A stretch of 64,000 bases of DNA from Bacteroidales bacterium (lineage in GTDB: Bacteria; Bacteroidota; Bacteroidia; Bacteroidales; VadinHA17), in assembly GCA_009877105.1 (NCBI GenBank), contig WXFD01000013.1, forward strand, positions 102,229-166,228, written 5' to 3'. The position numbers and the translations under genes were made by a program. Below, piece after piece: positions 45,889 to 55,581 of the stretch; positions within the stretch are counted from its first letter, which is position 1, and the number at the start of each line of letters is the position of its first letter. The notes under the pieces are model-generated. The model ran no database searches. It was not told where the DNA came from and saw only the letters and a list, made by a program, of their open reading frames with translations.

Positions 45889-48800
45889 ATGAAAACAACA
45901 ATTCAGAAAATTCCATTAATTCTTGTAACCCTGATGTTTACCCTTCGGGTTTCAGCAGCTGGAGAAGCCCGTTTGCTGAGATTTCCCGATATAAATAACA
46001 ACCTCATCGCCTTTGTTTATGCCGGCGATATATGGACCGTTGATTCCAGGGGCGGAGAGGCCCGCCGCCTTACATCCCATGCCGGAATGGAACTCTTTCC
46101 CAAAATATCCCCCGACGGTAAATGGATTGCATTCTCCGGTGAATACTCCGGGACGAGGCAGGTATATGTTATCCCCTCCGAAGGAGGATCGCCGCGTCAG
46201 CTCACCTGGTACAATCCGGTGGGCGTCATGCCTCCCAGGGGCGGGTGGGACAATGTGGTACTGGACTGGACTCCCGACAGCAGGCAGATACTTATCAGGG
46301 CCAACAGAACACCTTTTGGCGACAGGAACGGAAAATACTTCCTTGTCAGCCTCGACGGCGGCCTGGAAAAACCCCTCCAGATAGTTAACGGAGGATTCGG
46401 GGTGTTTTCACCAGATGCGTCGAAAATAGTCTTCACCCCCGTCGACCGTGAATTCCGGAACTGGAAAAGATACAAGGGAGGCAGGGCAAGTGACCTCTGG
46501 ATATATGATCTTAAAACAGACAAATCGGAACAGATAACTGACTTCGAGGGGACAGACCAGCTTCCAACCTGGTATGGCGACAATATCTTTTTCGCTTCGG
46601 ACAGGGACCTTAAACTGAACATCTGGAAGTACAACACACTGACCCGGCAGACAACCCAGGTGACAAAACACACTGAATTCGATGTAATGTGGCCCTCTGG
46701 AAACGGTGATCAGCTTGTTTACGAGAATGGAGGATTCATTTACAGGCTGAACCTGAATACGGGCCAGACAGAAAAGGTATCGGTAAGCATCAGTTACGAC
46801 AATCCAAATCTTGTTCCTTATTACAGGAACGTACAGGAGAATATTCACAGTTTTGCAGTGTCGCCGACGGGAAAACGTGTTCTTTTCGATGCAAGAGGGG
46901 ATATTTTCTCGGTTCCTGCGGAGAAAGGGACCACGGAGAATCTTACAATGACCCAGGGAATAAGAGAGGTTTACCCGGCCTGGTCGCCTGACGGAAAATA
47001 TATTTCCTATTATTCCGACCAGACAGGGGAATATGAGCTGTATCTGCTCGAAAACAAGAAAGAAGCCAGGCCCCGTCAGCTGACATTCAATTCTTCGGCA
47101 TGGAAATACCAGCCCGTATGGTCACCCGACAGCCGCTACCTGCTGTTTTCCGACAGGACGCTTAAGCTGAAGCTGATTGAAGCCGCCAGCGGAAAGATCA
47201 CTGACATTGACCATGCCACCGCGAGTGAACTGAGAAATTATAACTTTTCACCCGACTCGCGCTGGATAACATATCAGAAGGAAGGACCAAACGATAAGCC
47301 TGCAGTGTGGGTGTATGAAATCCCAACGGGGCGCAGGCAGCAGGTCACCAGCGGCATTTTCTCCGATGACAGCCCGGTTTTCAGCCTTTGCGGGAACTAC
47401 ATATTTTTCGCCTCCAACCGCGACTTCAATCTTTCATTCTCCGATTATGACTTTGATTACATATACAACAAGGCAACCCGGTTATATGCCATTCCGCTTA
47501 CAGGGAAAAGCCCCAGGATATTCAGGGACAAAAATGACACCGAACCAGTGAAGGAGACTGAAAAGGCGGGGACATCTTCACCGAAGCCAAAAACAGCAAA
47601 AGGCAAGTCAGCCGCTGCCGGAGCCGATACCACGGCCGGGAAGGAAATCAGGGTCGATATAGATTTTGACGGCATCAACGAAAGGATAACCCTGCTGCCC
47701 GGAGAAGCAGGGGATTACCGGATCGTTGGAGCTTCCGAAGACGGCCTTGTTTTCATCAACGACGGCCGTTTGATGAAATTCAATTTAAAGGAAGAAAAGA
47801 ATGAGGAGATACTTGATAAGGTGATGACAGCATCTCTAACAGCTGACGGAAAAATGGCAGTATACCGTTCCGGAAAGGATTTCGGAATAATCAGGCTTAC
47901 ACCGGGCCAAAAGGCAGGCGCCGGAAAGATAAATCTTGACGGACTTGAGATGAAAATCGATCCCCGTAAGGAATGGGATCAGATCTATGCTGATGCCTGG
48001 CGGATCTACCGTGATTATTTCTACGTCGACAATCTGCACAACGTTGACTGGCCGGCGATTAAGGAACGTTACAGTGTCCTGCTGCCATATGTCGGTCATC
48101 GTGCCGATCTCGATTATATACTGAACGAAATGGTGGCAGAGAGCAACACCGGGCACTCCTATGTTGACTGGGGTGATTTTGAGAAGGTAAAGAGAATAGA
48201 GAATGGTCTGCTCGGGGCAGAGCTTACTGCTGATGAATCAGCCGGCCGCTACAGGATCTCAAGTATCTACAGCGGAGAGAACTGGAACCCGGCACGCCGT
48301 TCGCCCCTTACCGAGCAGGGTGTCGATGTCAGGGAAGGAGATTACCTGATTGCAATTGACGGCAGGGAAATTACAACTTCCGACAACCCCTATGCTTTTC
48401 TTGAGAACAAAGCAGGCAAGACAATTGAGATAATGGTCAACAGCAAACCTTCACCTGCGGGAGCCCGGACCTCAAGCGTGAAACCGGTGACCAGCGAGCT
48501 GGAACTCCTTTACTTCAACTGGGTGAATGAAAGAAGGGCCATGGTCGACAGGCTGTCAGGGGGAAGGATCGGATACATTCATGTACCCAATACATCATTT
48601 GAGGGAAACAGGGAACTGTTCCACGGCATTTACACCTATTTCGACAAGGAGGCCCTCATAATTGACGAACGCTACAACGGGGGCGGCTTTATTCCCGACC
48701 GTATGGCCGATCTTCTCGATCGTCACACCCTTGTCTACTGGCACCAGAACGGCCTGACACCAGGCAAGTCTCCAGCAGTGGCACACGATGGACCAAAGGT

Positions 48801-49176
48801 AATGCTGATTAACGGATACTCATCATCGGGAGGCGATGCGTTCCCCTACTTCTTCAAAAAACTCGGACTCGGGAAGCTTATCGGAACCCGCACATGGGGA
48901 GGACTGGTCGGGATCTCGGGCAATGCAAGATTTGTAGACGGCGGATACCTTTCAGTGCCGAGATTCGGCATCTTCGACAGCGACAAGGGCTGGATAATCG
49001 AGGGAATAGGTGTTAACCCCGATATCGAGGTGATGGACCGCCCCGAACAACTTGCAAAAGGCATTGATCCATGCATTGAAAAGGCAGTAGAGGTCCTGCT
49101 TCAGGAATTGAAGGACAGACCGGCGAAAAAAGTGGTTGCCCCGGCTCCTCCTGACAGGTCAAAATGGCATGAATAA
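45889..49176 (+). CDS. Tricorn-like S41 peptidase
   Basis: 1095 residues with a signal peptide (about 1-24). The N-terminal half is two beta-propellers built of TolB/WD40-like repeats (for example FPKISPDGKWIAFSGEYSGT and VYPAWSPDGKYISYYSDQTG). A Lys/Ala/Pro-rich linker lies near 565-585. A C-terminal domain with a core helical segment, a PDZ domain (about 765-860) and an S41 serine-protease domain follow. The nucleophile Ser is in GYSSSGGDAFP (about residue 980). Tricorn proteases degrade short peptides released by other proteases; here the signal peptide places it in the periplasm. Confidence 0.94.
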   Translation: MKTTIQKIPLILVTLMFTLRVSAAGEARLLRFPDINNNLIAFVYAGDIWTVDSRGGEARRLTSHAGMELFPKISPDGKWIAFSGEYSGTRQVYVIPSEGGSPRQLTWYNPVGVMPPRGGWDNVVLDWTPDSRQILIRANRTPFGDRNGKYFLVSLDGGLEKPLQIVNGGFGVFSPDASKIVFTPVDREFRNWKRYKGGRASDLWIYDLKTDKSEQITDFEGTDQLPTWYGDNIFFASDRDLKLNIWKYNTLTRQTTQVTKHTEFDVMWPSGNGDQLVYENGGFIYRLNLNTGQTEKVSVSISYDNPNLVPYYRNVQENIHSFAVSPTGKRVLFDARGDIFSVPAEKGTTENLTMTQGIREVYPAWSPDGKYISYYSDQTGEYELYLLENKKEARPRQLTFNSSAWKYQPVWSPDSRYLLFSDRTLKLKLIEAASGKITDIDHATASELRNYNFSPDSRWITYQKEGPNDKPAVWVYEIPTGRRQQVTSGIFSDDSPVFSLCGNYIFFASNRDFNLSFSDYDFDYIYNKATRLYAIPLTGKSPRIFRDKNDTEPVKETEKAGTSSPKPKTAKGKSAAAGADTTAGKEIRVDIDFDGINERITLLPGEAGDYRIVGASEDGLVFINDGRLMKFNLKEEKNEEILDKVMTASLTADGKMAVYRSGKDFGIIRLTPGQKAGAGKINLDGLEMKIDPRKEWDQIYADAWRIYRDYFYVDNLHNVDWPAIKERYSVLLPYVGHRADLDYILNEMVAESNTGHSYVDWGDFEKVKRIENGLLGAELTADESAGRYRISSIYSGENWNPARRSPLTEQGVDVREGDYLIAIDGREITTSDNPYAFLENKAGKTIEIMVNSKPSPAGARTSSVKPVTSELELLYFNWVNERRAMVDRLSGGRIGYIHVPNTSFEGNRELFHGIYTYFDKEALIIDERYNGGGFIPDRMADLLDRHTLVYWHQNGLTPGKSPAVAHDGPKVMLINGYSSSGGDAFPYFFKKLGLGKLIGTRTWGGLVGISGNARFVDGGYLSVPRFGIFDSDKGWIIEGIGVNPDIEVMDRPEQLAKGIDPCIEKAVEVLLQELKDRPAKKVVAPAPPDRSKWHE

Positions 49177-49265
49177 ACCAGCAAAGCCTGAGAAGACATT
49201 ATAATCGCTGATAACCGCCGCCAAAGCCGGCAGTTAATCGGCAAGCGCATCCAACACCGCCAAAA

Positions 49266-50024
49266 ATGATAATACAGTATGCATCCGATCTGCACCTGGA
49301 ATTTCCGGAGAACAGGGAATTCCTGAAAAAGAGATCGCTTAAACCAAGGGGTGATGTATTGATCCTTGCGGGAGACATTGTCCCGTTCCGGCTGATGTAC
49401 GATCATTCTGATTTTTTAGACTACCTGTCGGCACACTTTGATATAACATACTGGGTACCAGGAAACCATGAGTATTATCATTCCGATATATCAAAAAGAA
49501 GCGGCTCCGTAAATGAGAAAATAAGGGACAATGTGTTCATTGTGAACAACACAACGGTAAACAGGGGGAAAGTCTGCTTTTTATTCTCAACTCTCTGGAC
49601 GAAGATAGGCCCCGGCCACCAGGTGGAATTGCGGAACAGGTATTCTGATTTCCGGGTGATAAAGAGCGGTGGAAGGCCGTACAGCATCAATCATTATAAT
49701 CTCATGCATGAAAAATGCCTTTCATTCCTGAGTGATGAACTAAAAATCCAGAGACGCGGACCGGTGATTGTCGTTTCGCATCATGTGCCCACTTTCAGCA
49801 ATTATCCGGAGGAGTATTACGGGGATCCCATGAATGAGGCATTTGCAGTGGAGCTGTCCGATCTTATCCTGTCCGGCCAGCCGGCATACTGGATCTACGG
49901 CCATCTGCACTCAAACAAGGGAGAGTTCAATATCGGCAAAACCATCCTGGCAACAAATCAGCTGGGTTATGTTTCATACCATGAGCAGGAAGGATTTGAC
50001 CCCGGGAAAATTATTGTAATTTAG
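49266..50024 (+). CDS. Calcineurin-like metallophosphoesterase
   Basis: 252 residues. Metallophosphatase motifs are visible: YASDLHLEF (DxH), LAGDIVPF (GDx), VPGNHEYYH (GNHE), VVSHHVPT and YGHLHSN (GHxH). These bind two metals and hydrolyse phosphoesters. No signal peptide is present. The gene is followed 23 bp later by a methyltransferase gene on the same strand. The substrate is unknown. Confidence 0.9.
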   Translation: MIIQYASDLHLEFPENREFLKKRSLKPRGDVLILAGDIVPFRLMYDHSDFLDYLSAHFDITYWVPGNHEYYHSDISKRSGSVNEKIRDNVFIVNNTTVNRGKVCFLFSTLWTKIGPGHQVELRNRYSDFRVIKSGGRPYSINHYNLMHEKCLSFLSDELKIQRRGPVIVVSHHVPTFSNYPEEYYGDPMNEAFAVELSDLILSGQPAYWIYGHLHSNKGEFNIGKTILATNQLGYVSYHEQEGFDPGKIIVI

Positions 50025-50047
50025 CCGGCCCGCTAAAGGAGCATAAA

Positions 50048-50650
50048 ATGAACTTTCCACTGAAAGCCATCCGCTACCGGACTTTTATTGATCCCCTGCT
50101 GGCCGGTCTCAGGAATGAGGTGCTTCTCAAAATAAACAGCCGCGACCGGGTTCTTGAGATCGCCTGCGGAACCGGGATGCTTGCCATGGCAATGGCGTCA
50201 AAAGCATCACATGTAACGGCAACGGACCTTTCGGAGGAAAATATTGCCGCTGCTTCGCAGAGTGCCGGGAAAAACGGGATTGAAAACCTTGATTTCGGCG
50301 TGCTCGACGCTTCCGATCTTTCATGCTATTCGGGCCGGGAATTCGACGCCGCAGTGATATCTATGGCAATTCATCAGTTTGATCAGGAGCTCGCTGTAAA
50401 AATACTTTTGGAACTGAAAAATATCGCCTCCAGGATAATAATTGCCGATTACTCCCATCATATGCCCCGCGGCTGGGGAAGGAAGCTTGCCACTGCAATA
50501 GAATGGCTGGCCGGGGGAAATCATTACAGGAATTTCCGTAACTACATGGCTGCTGGCGGAATTCCGTATTTCGCAGCAAAGGCCGGCATTAAACCAGTAA
50601 GCAGATCAGTACGGGGACGAGGGATATTTCTTGTTACCGTGTGTAACTGA
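50048..50650 (+). CDS. Class I SAM-dependent methyltransferase
   Basis: 200 residues. The SAM-binding glycine loop is VLEIACGTGMLAMAMA, followed by the acidic residue in VTATDLSEENI and the motif DFGVLDAS. The C-terminal part is helical. The family transfers methyl groups to small molecules or lipids; the substrate is not predictable. It is in line with the phosphoesterase gene (23 bp). Confidence 0.88.
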   Translation: MNFPLKAIRYRTFIDPLLAGLRNEVLLKINSRDRVLEIACGTGMLAMAMASKASHVTATDLSEENIAAASQSAGKNGIENLDFGVLDASDLSCYSGREFDAAVISMAIHQFDQELAVKILLELKNIASRIIIADYSHHMPRGWGRKLATAIEWLAGGNHYRNFRNYMAAGGIPYFAAKAGIKPVSRSVRGRGIFLVTVCN

Positions 50651-50779
50651 TCTGTCAGATGTAAATATCACGTTTTATGCGAGGCTTCCGGGCAAAAGCA
50701 GTGATTCCCGGATAACCGGTGCAAACCTTGGTTAAGGGAGACATATTCCATTGCCCCGGCCTGTTTTGATGATTTATGG

Positions 50780-51162
50780 TTACCCCGGATCCGGAGCGTG
50801 AGCTCTGAAAGAGCGGATATATCTATAACCCCGGCTGGCGCCCGGGGCTATTCACATAGCGCCGCATTCGTGGCTTAAGCTGCGGCCTGATCTGTCCGGC
50901 CTGGCCATCACGCCTGTATTTAGCATTCTGCTATTTCGATTTAGAAGGAAATCTTCCAGTGTCAAAGCCTTTATATAAGACTTATGGTTTCCGGGACCAC
51001 TGAAAGCAAGCTCTAAAAGAGCTATATATTAATAACCCCCGGCACCAGCCGGGGGATTAGTGACCCCACTGCCAATCAGCTCCGAAGGAGCGTGACATCA
51101 ATATGAGTATGTCTCACCGGGGGTATCTTTACTTTTATTGTTGATGTGACTTTCTTTTGCAT
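50780..51162. repeat. Palindrome-rich repeat, diverged copies
   Basis: Short perfect palindromes are packed here, such as gagctctgaaagagc, ccccggctggcgcccgggg, cccccggcaccagccggggg and cagctccgaaggagcg. From about 50948 to 51095 the sequence matches the 409-bp unit downstream with a few changes (aaaagagct for gaagagct). Any open frames crossing it are translation products of the repeat and not called as genes. Confidence 0.8.
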
Positions 51163-51571
51163 CTCCAAAAGAAAGTCACCAAAGAAAAAGAGCCCGGAAA
51201 AGACAACCGCTCCTGTTTTTCGCCGTTTGCGCGAGGGCCGTTTCCCGCTCCAAAAAACAGGTGCGGTTCGCACCTTTTCCGGTCTGCCTCCGCACTGCCG
51301 GATTCAGCTTGCTGCTATGATTATTTTGAAGGGTATCTTCCAGTGTCAAAGCCTTTATATAGGACTTATGGTTTCCGGGACCACTGAAAGCAAGCTCTGG
51401 AAGAGCTATATATTAATAACCCCCGGCACCAGCCGGGGGATTAGTGACCCCACTGCCAATCAGCTCCGAAGGAGCGTTACATATATTTCAATTGCAGCAT
51501 AGTTTGTCGGTGAAGCAACCTGGTTTTTGTACGGGAAATCCTTGCTTTTTTATTGTCACTTTCTTTTGACC
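51163..51571. repeat. 409-bp tandem repeat unit 1
   Basis: This unit and the next are identical by eye over their full length. It begins in the palindrome with arms ctttcttttg and caaaagaaag. Inside are aggtgcggttcgcacct, agctctggaagagct, cccccggcaccagccggggg and cagctccgaaggagcg. The unit resembles a REP-like or BIME-like mosaic. No transposase gene lies inside. Confidence 0.85.
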
Positions 51572-51980
51572 CTCCAAAAGAAAGTCACCAAAGAAAAAGA
51601 GCCCGGAAAAGACAACCGCTCCTGTTTTTCGCCGTTTGCGCGAGGGCCGTTTCCCGCTCCAAAAAACAGGTGCGGTTCGCACCTTTTCCGGTCTGCCTCC
51701 GCACTGCCGGATTCAGCTTGCTGCTATGATTATTTTGAAGGGTATCTTCCAGTGTCAAAGCCTTTATATAGGACTTATGGTTTCCGGGACCACTGAAAGC
51801 AAGCTCTGGAAGAGCTATATATTAATAACCCCCGGCACCAGCCGGGGGATTAGTGACCCCACTGCCAATCAGCTCCGAAGGAGCGTTACATATATTTCAA
51901 TTGCAGCATAGTTTGTCGGTGAAGCAACCTGGTTTTTGTACGGGAAATCCTTGCTTTTTTATTGTCACTTTCTTTTGACC
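51572..51980. repeat. 409-bp tandem repeat unit 2
   Basis: This is an exact-looking second copy of unit 1, offset by 409 bp. It is followed at 51981-52003 by the first 23 bp of a third copy, after which homology ends. Such perfect tandem identity suggests recent duplication by slippage or unequal exchange, or a chance assembly duplication. Confidence 0.85.
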
Positions 51981-52197
51981 CTCCAAAAGAAAGTCACCAA
52001 AGAGAATCATAAAAATATGTGAAAGGTGAAATCCTATGCATTGCAAAGCGTTAAGGAAGATATTCCTTATCACCGTTTTGCTTATTTGAATTGAGAATGA
52101 GTCTGCGGAATAAAAGTTACTTTAAAAAAGAGGGTTAGAAACGTAAAATTCCGTAAATTGAGAGTAGCTTTTTAATATTTCAGTTGAGGATACTGTA

Positions 52198-53652
52198 ATG
52201 AAAGCCATTGGATTTTTTATATCAGCTGTTCTCTTTTTTAGTTTGGCACATACAGGCTGTAAAAAAGATAAAAAGGAATATCAGGAATACATAAGCTATA
52301 CCCTGACGGTTAAAGTTGATAATGGTGCTGATGGGGGTCCAAAATCAGGGTCATATCAAAATCCGGCCGGAAGCATAGTCAATTATGGTTACAGAGTATT
52401 GGATGACTATACTGACATGGTTGTCATGCTTGGTACTGATACTGTTCCTTATGAAGGCAGTTTCATAATGGATGGAAATAAAACGCTGACGGTGACCACC
52501 AAACAGATGGTGCTGTGGAAATATCAGACAGAAAAGGCGGTATATTATTCAACTCCTGCAATCGGAGATGATGGAACGCTTTATTTTGGCACCGGGATGG
52601 GTGGAACAAGTGACGGAGCCTTTTTTGCCATTTCAGGAGATGGAACACTGAAATGGAGCTTTGCAGGTCAATATTCTTTTTTTTCACCGGTAATTGATGC
52701 ATCAGGACACATTTATGTTCAGGATTTCGGATATAATTGCTATGCATTTTATCCTGACGGTAAATTGAAATGGAAATTACCAAATACTCTTTTCCCGCGT
52801 ATGGTGGAAAATGTTGGCCAGCGCTGTCCTGCCATTTCCGCAGACGGTACGATTTATATATGTGCTGACGGCCTTTATGCGGTTTCTCCTACTACCAGGG
52901 AAATCCTGTGGCATTTCCCCGAGTCGCGGACCAAGTCGTCGCCTGCAATCGGGCCTGATAAAACCATTTATGTTGTGTTTCGTCAGGACAGGGTAAAGGC
53001 AATTAATCCTGACGGATCACTAAAATGGGAAAACAGGTTTGACAACCCGTGGGAAATGTCGTATGCTGCTCCTGCTGTTGACGACCGTGGTTTTGTCTAT
53101 ATTGCATCTGAAGCGTTTTACGAAGGGAAGGATTATTCTGCCTTGTATGCTTTCCGTCAGGATAATGGGGAAATTCAGTGGAGATATCCCGTAGGCCTGT
53201 TTGTAAGAGCTTCACCCGTAATCGGCACAAACCGTTCCGTATATATTGCTACCAAAGCAACAGAAACAGATATAGCCAGACTAATTTGTCTCTCCCCTGA
53301 AGGAGAGAAAAGATGGGAATTTGAAGTGGAAAATGTTCATGGTATGCCTGATGATATATATTCAACTCCGACCCTCGGGGCTGATGGCCTGATCTATTTC
53401 GGTGCAGAAACCGGATTTCTTTATGCTGTTCGTGCCTCAGACGGTGTCTTGGCCTGGAAATTTGATCTGAAAATGACGGTTAACTGGTCATCACCTGTTA
53501 TTCTGAAAAACGGCACCCTTTATATCGGGGGAATGGGAGGTACAGATTATGAAGGTTATATGAAGGCGATAAAAACCGGCTGTCCGGGTTATGCTCCCTC
53601 ACCATGGCCAAGGTTCAGGCATGATAATAAAAACAGCGGAGCTTCAGATTAG
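52198..53652 (+). CDS. PQQ-like beta-propeller lipoprotein
   Basis: 484 residues with a lipoprotein signal ending LAHTGC (Cys21). Residues about 30-95 are a small beta domain like the divergent InlB B-repeat. The rest is a seven- to eight-bladed propeller of PQQ-like repeats: IGDDGTLYFGTG, SGDGTLKWSF, SADGTIYICADGLYAVSP, DGSLKWENRF and others. Such proteins are extracellular scaffolds or quinoprotein-like; no catalytic dehydrogenase residues are evident. It stands alone between repeat-rich stretches. Confidence 0.88.
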   Translation: MKAIGFFISAVLFFSLAHTGCKKDKKEYQEYISYTLTVKVDNGADGGPKSGSYQNPAGSIVNYGYRVLDDYTDMVVMLGTDTVPYEGSFIMDGNKTLTVTTKQMVLWKYQTEKAVYYSTPAIGDDGTLYFGTGMGGTSDGAFFAISGDGTLKWSFAGQYSFFSPVIDASGHIYVQDFGYNCYAFYPDGKLKWKLPNTLFPRMVENVGQRCPAISADGTIYICADGLYAVSPTTREILWHFPESRTKSSPAIGPDKTIYVVFRQDRVKAINPDGSLKWENRFDNPWEMSYAAPAVDDRGFVYIASEAFYEGKDYSALYAFRQDNGEIQWRYPVGLFVRASPVIGTNRSVYIATKATETDIARLICLSPEGEKRWEFEVENVHGMPDDIYSTPTLGADGLIYFGAETGFLYAVRASDGVLAWKFDLKMTVNWSSPVILKNGTLYIGGMGGTDYEGYMKAIKTGCPGYAPSPWPRFRHDNKNSGASD

Positions 53653-54166
53653 TTATTGCAATATTTTCAAAGTTGTGAATTGTTTTCAAAAAAGAGTTTT
53701 GACCTAAATAAAGTGATTTAACAAAAAAAAAGGTAACAAACGTCAAAATTTCCAGACGCGGGGGCTTGCCAACTTCTTACGATATGCCGCTGAAACGCTT
53801 CTGATTGCCCTTATATCAAACAAACTGTATCGCAGTATTTTACACAAACTTTTCGCCTGGCGCCTGAAGACAGAGAAATCCAATATTGTTTTTTCAGGCA
53901 TCAACACCATGGATATGGACAACGACGACGCTAAGAAACGGGGGGTTGTGAGCCGACCTAAAGAGAAAGAAAGGGTTTCAACCTTTGCATGTCTTTTGGA
54001 GCACTTTCCTGATCGATGTTATTCTCCGGATTGCCTTCGCGCCGCCGGATTCAGATTGCTGCAATCCTGACATGCATTGCCTGAATGTAAGACTATCGAA
54101 GGTATATTAAGGAATATGCCTCAAAAAGGAGATCCTAGCTTTTTGGGGATTATTTTAAACGCGGGC
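53653..54166. other. 514-bp stretch with a decayed frame and repeat remnant
   Basis: An uninterrupted plus-strand frame runs from about 53748 to 54070, reading ANFLRYAAETLLIALISNKL, then YRSILHKLFAWRLKTEKSN, and ends LLQS. It has no early start codon and no family I recognise; it may be a gene fragment. Its 3' part (about 53955-54065) resembles the 409-bp repeat (gccggattcag followed by ttgctgc). I call no gene. Confidence 0.4.
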
Positions 54167-54850
54167 TCAGAATTGATAACCCATGCGGAATCCTGCTGTA
54201 AAGTTAAAGAGAGAACGTATTCCGGCTTCGCTATTTATACTGTACATAATTACTTCATAATTGGGATCTATAGAATGTACTATTTCATCCATTGATGGAT
54301 TGAATTGCAGGTTATGGTTTTCAGTTTTCCTCCGACGGAGTCCGAAGCCGCCATAACTTTCAATTACAATATGTTTTATAAATACCTGTTGCCAGCCAAA
54401 AACCAAATTTGCTCCCCACACATGCTTTAGAACTGAAAAGCTATCCGGAATACCTATATCGGGATCACTATCTTTGGTGTAGTATAATAAATCATTGAAT
54501 GAATGCCTGATGCAGAAAGTGTTTATTCCCAGAAATAAACCCCGTTCATTGGTTCCTTTCTGATTATTCCAGTTCTTAACGTAATACCTGATCTCTGTTT
54601 TCAGTTTATATCCCTTTGATTTTACAAAAGATGTATCTGAATATTCATAAGATGTTTTCATAAATTTAATTCCAGCCTCAGAATATAATGCCAACCTTTT
54701 AGTTAACCTTAATTCAAAACCATGCTGGATGGTAGGAAAAGAATAATCGTCGAAGATACATAACGGTGAAATCAAACCTTTTATCTTAATATCCTGGGAA
54801 TGTGTATATAAAGATAGAATTGAAAACAATGGAAAAAGAAGTTTCTTCAT
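54167..54850 (-). CDS. Hypothetical outer-membrane beta-barrel-like protein
   Basis: 227 residues with a signal peptide (MKKLLFPLFSILSLYTHSQ). The mature part alternates polar and hydrophobic residues, and the protein ends in an aromatic residue (GFRMGYQF). Both are typical of small outer-membrane barrels. No family is recognised. The gene is AT-richer than its neighbours. It stands alone. Confidence 0.7.
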   Translation of the reverse strand: MKKLLFPLFSILSLYTHSQDIKIKGLISPLCIFDDYSFPTIQHGFELRLTKRLALYSEAGIKFMKTSYEYSDTSFVKSKGYKLKTEIRYYVKNWNNQKGTNERGLFLGINTFCIRHSFNDLLYYTKDSDPDIGIPDSFSVLKHVWGANLVFGWQQVFIKHIVIESYGGFGLRRRKTENHNLQFNPSMDEIVHSIDPNYEVIMYSINSEAGIRSLFNFTAGFRMGYQF

Positions 54851-55093
54851 CTCGGCTGTTCCTTAGTTAATTTCTTTGTTTCATCCGGGTATCGAGGATT
54901 TTGCTATGAATTTATGTATTTATTTTTGCATGGTTTAAAGATCATCAGGAATAATAAGTATCAGATAGTTTTATTTTTTTTCGTATGAAATATATTATCA
55001 GGTATTTAACGAAGACCGGGCCTGAAAGCTTGTCTGTTTGCGGCTTCATGATCAATTATCATTGAATCAATTCATTGTGAATATATTAACACA

Positions 55094-55315
55094 TCAGAAC
55101 AGCTTTCTTATAAGCCACAGCAGCAGGGACAAAATCACACTGACCACTATCATTGTGGTAACTGGGAAATAAAACCTGATATTCTCCCTTTCAATCCTGA
55201 TATCGCCGGGCAGATTGCCCAGCCAGTTCAGTTTATCTCCCAGGAACCAGATTATCAGTCCTGCAATGACCAGGACCACCCCTGCAATTACCAGAATTTT
55301 GCCTGTTTGGATCAT
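55094..55315 (-). CDS. DUF2905 family small membrane protein
   Basis: 73 residues with two membrane spans. The sequence [20 protein letters not shown] and the loop [20 protein letters not shown] match DUF2905. The function is unknown. It is a monocistronic minus-strand gene. Confidence 0.92.
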   Translation of the reverse strand: MIQTGKILVIAGVVLVIAGLIIWFLGDKLNWLGNLPGDIRIERENIRFYFPVTTMIVVSVILSLLLWLIRKLF

Positions 55316-55581
55316 ACGCTATAAATCCCGGCACTTAAACCAATGAAAAACCTGCCGGCGGCATTGAATTATTTTAAACTACCACCCCAAATTTAGAATT
55401 TAAATTTAAATTAGTATTTCTGCTCTTCACTGAAAGGACAACCGGAAGATATCCATTTAGTCTGAAAACTGAATCCTTGCCGGCCCTGTCAGAAAAGCAG
55501 GTCCGGATGCTGTTTAATGAACTGATTGGCTGCCATTATGCCTGCATTCCGAAAAACGATCAACAACCAAATGACAACAAG

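Noticed and set aside
51076..51911. Several 64-118 codon open frames on both strands in the 409-bp units, with identical translations
   Set aside because: They are translations of the palindromic repeat; the same peptides recur in each copy and on both strands, and there is no conserved domain.
55477..55581. Longer start for the CocE/NonD hydrolase
   Set aside because: It would hide a clear signal peptide starting at 55582.
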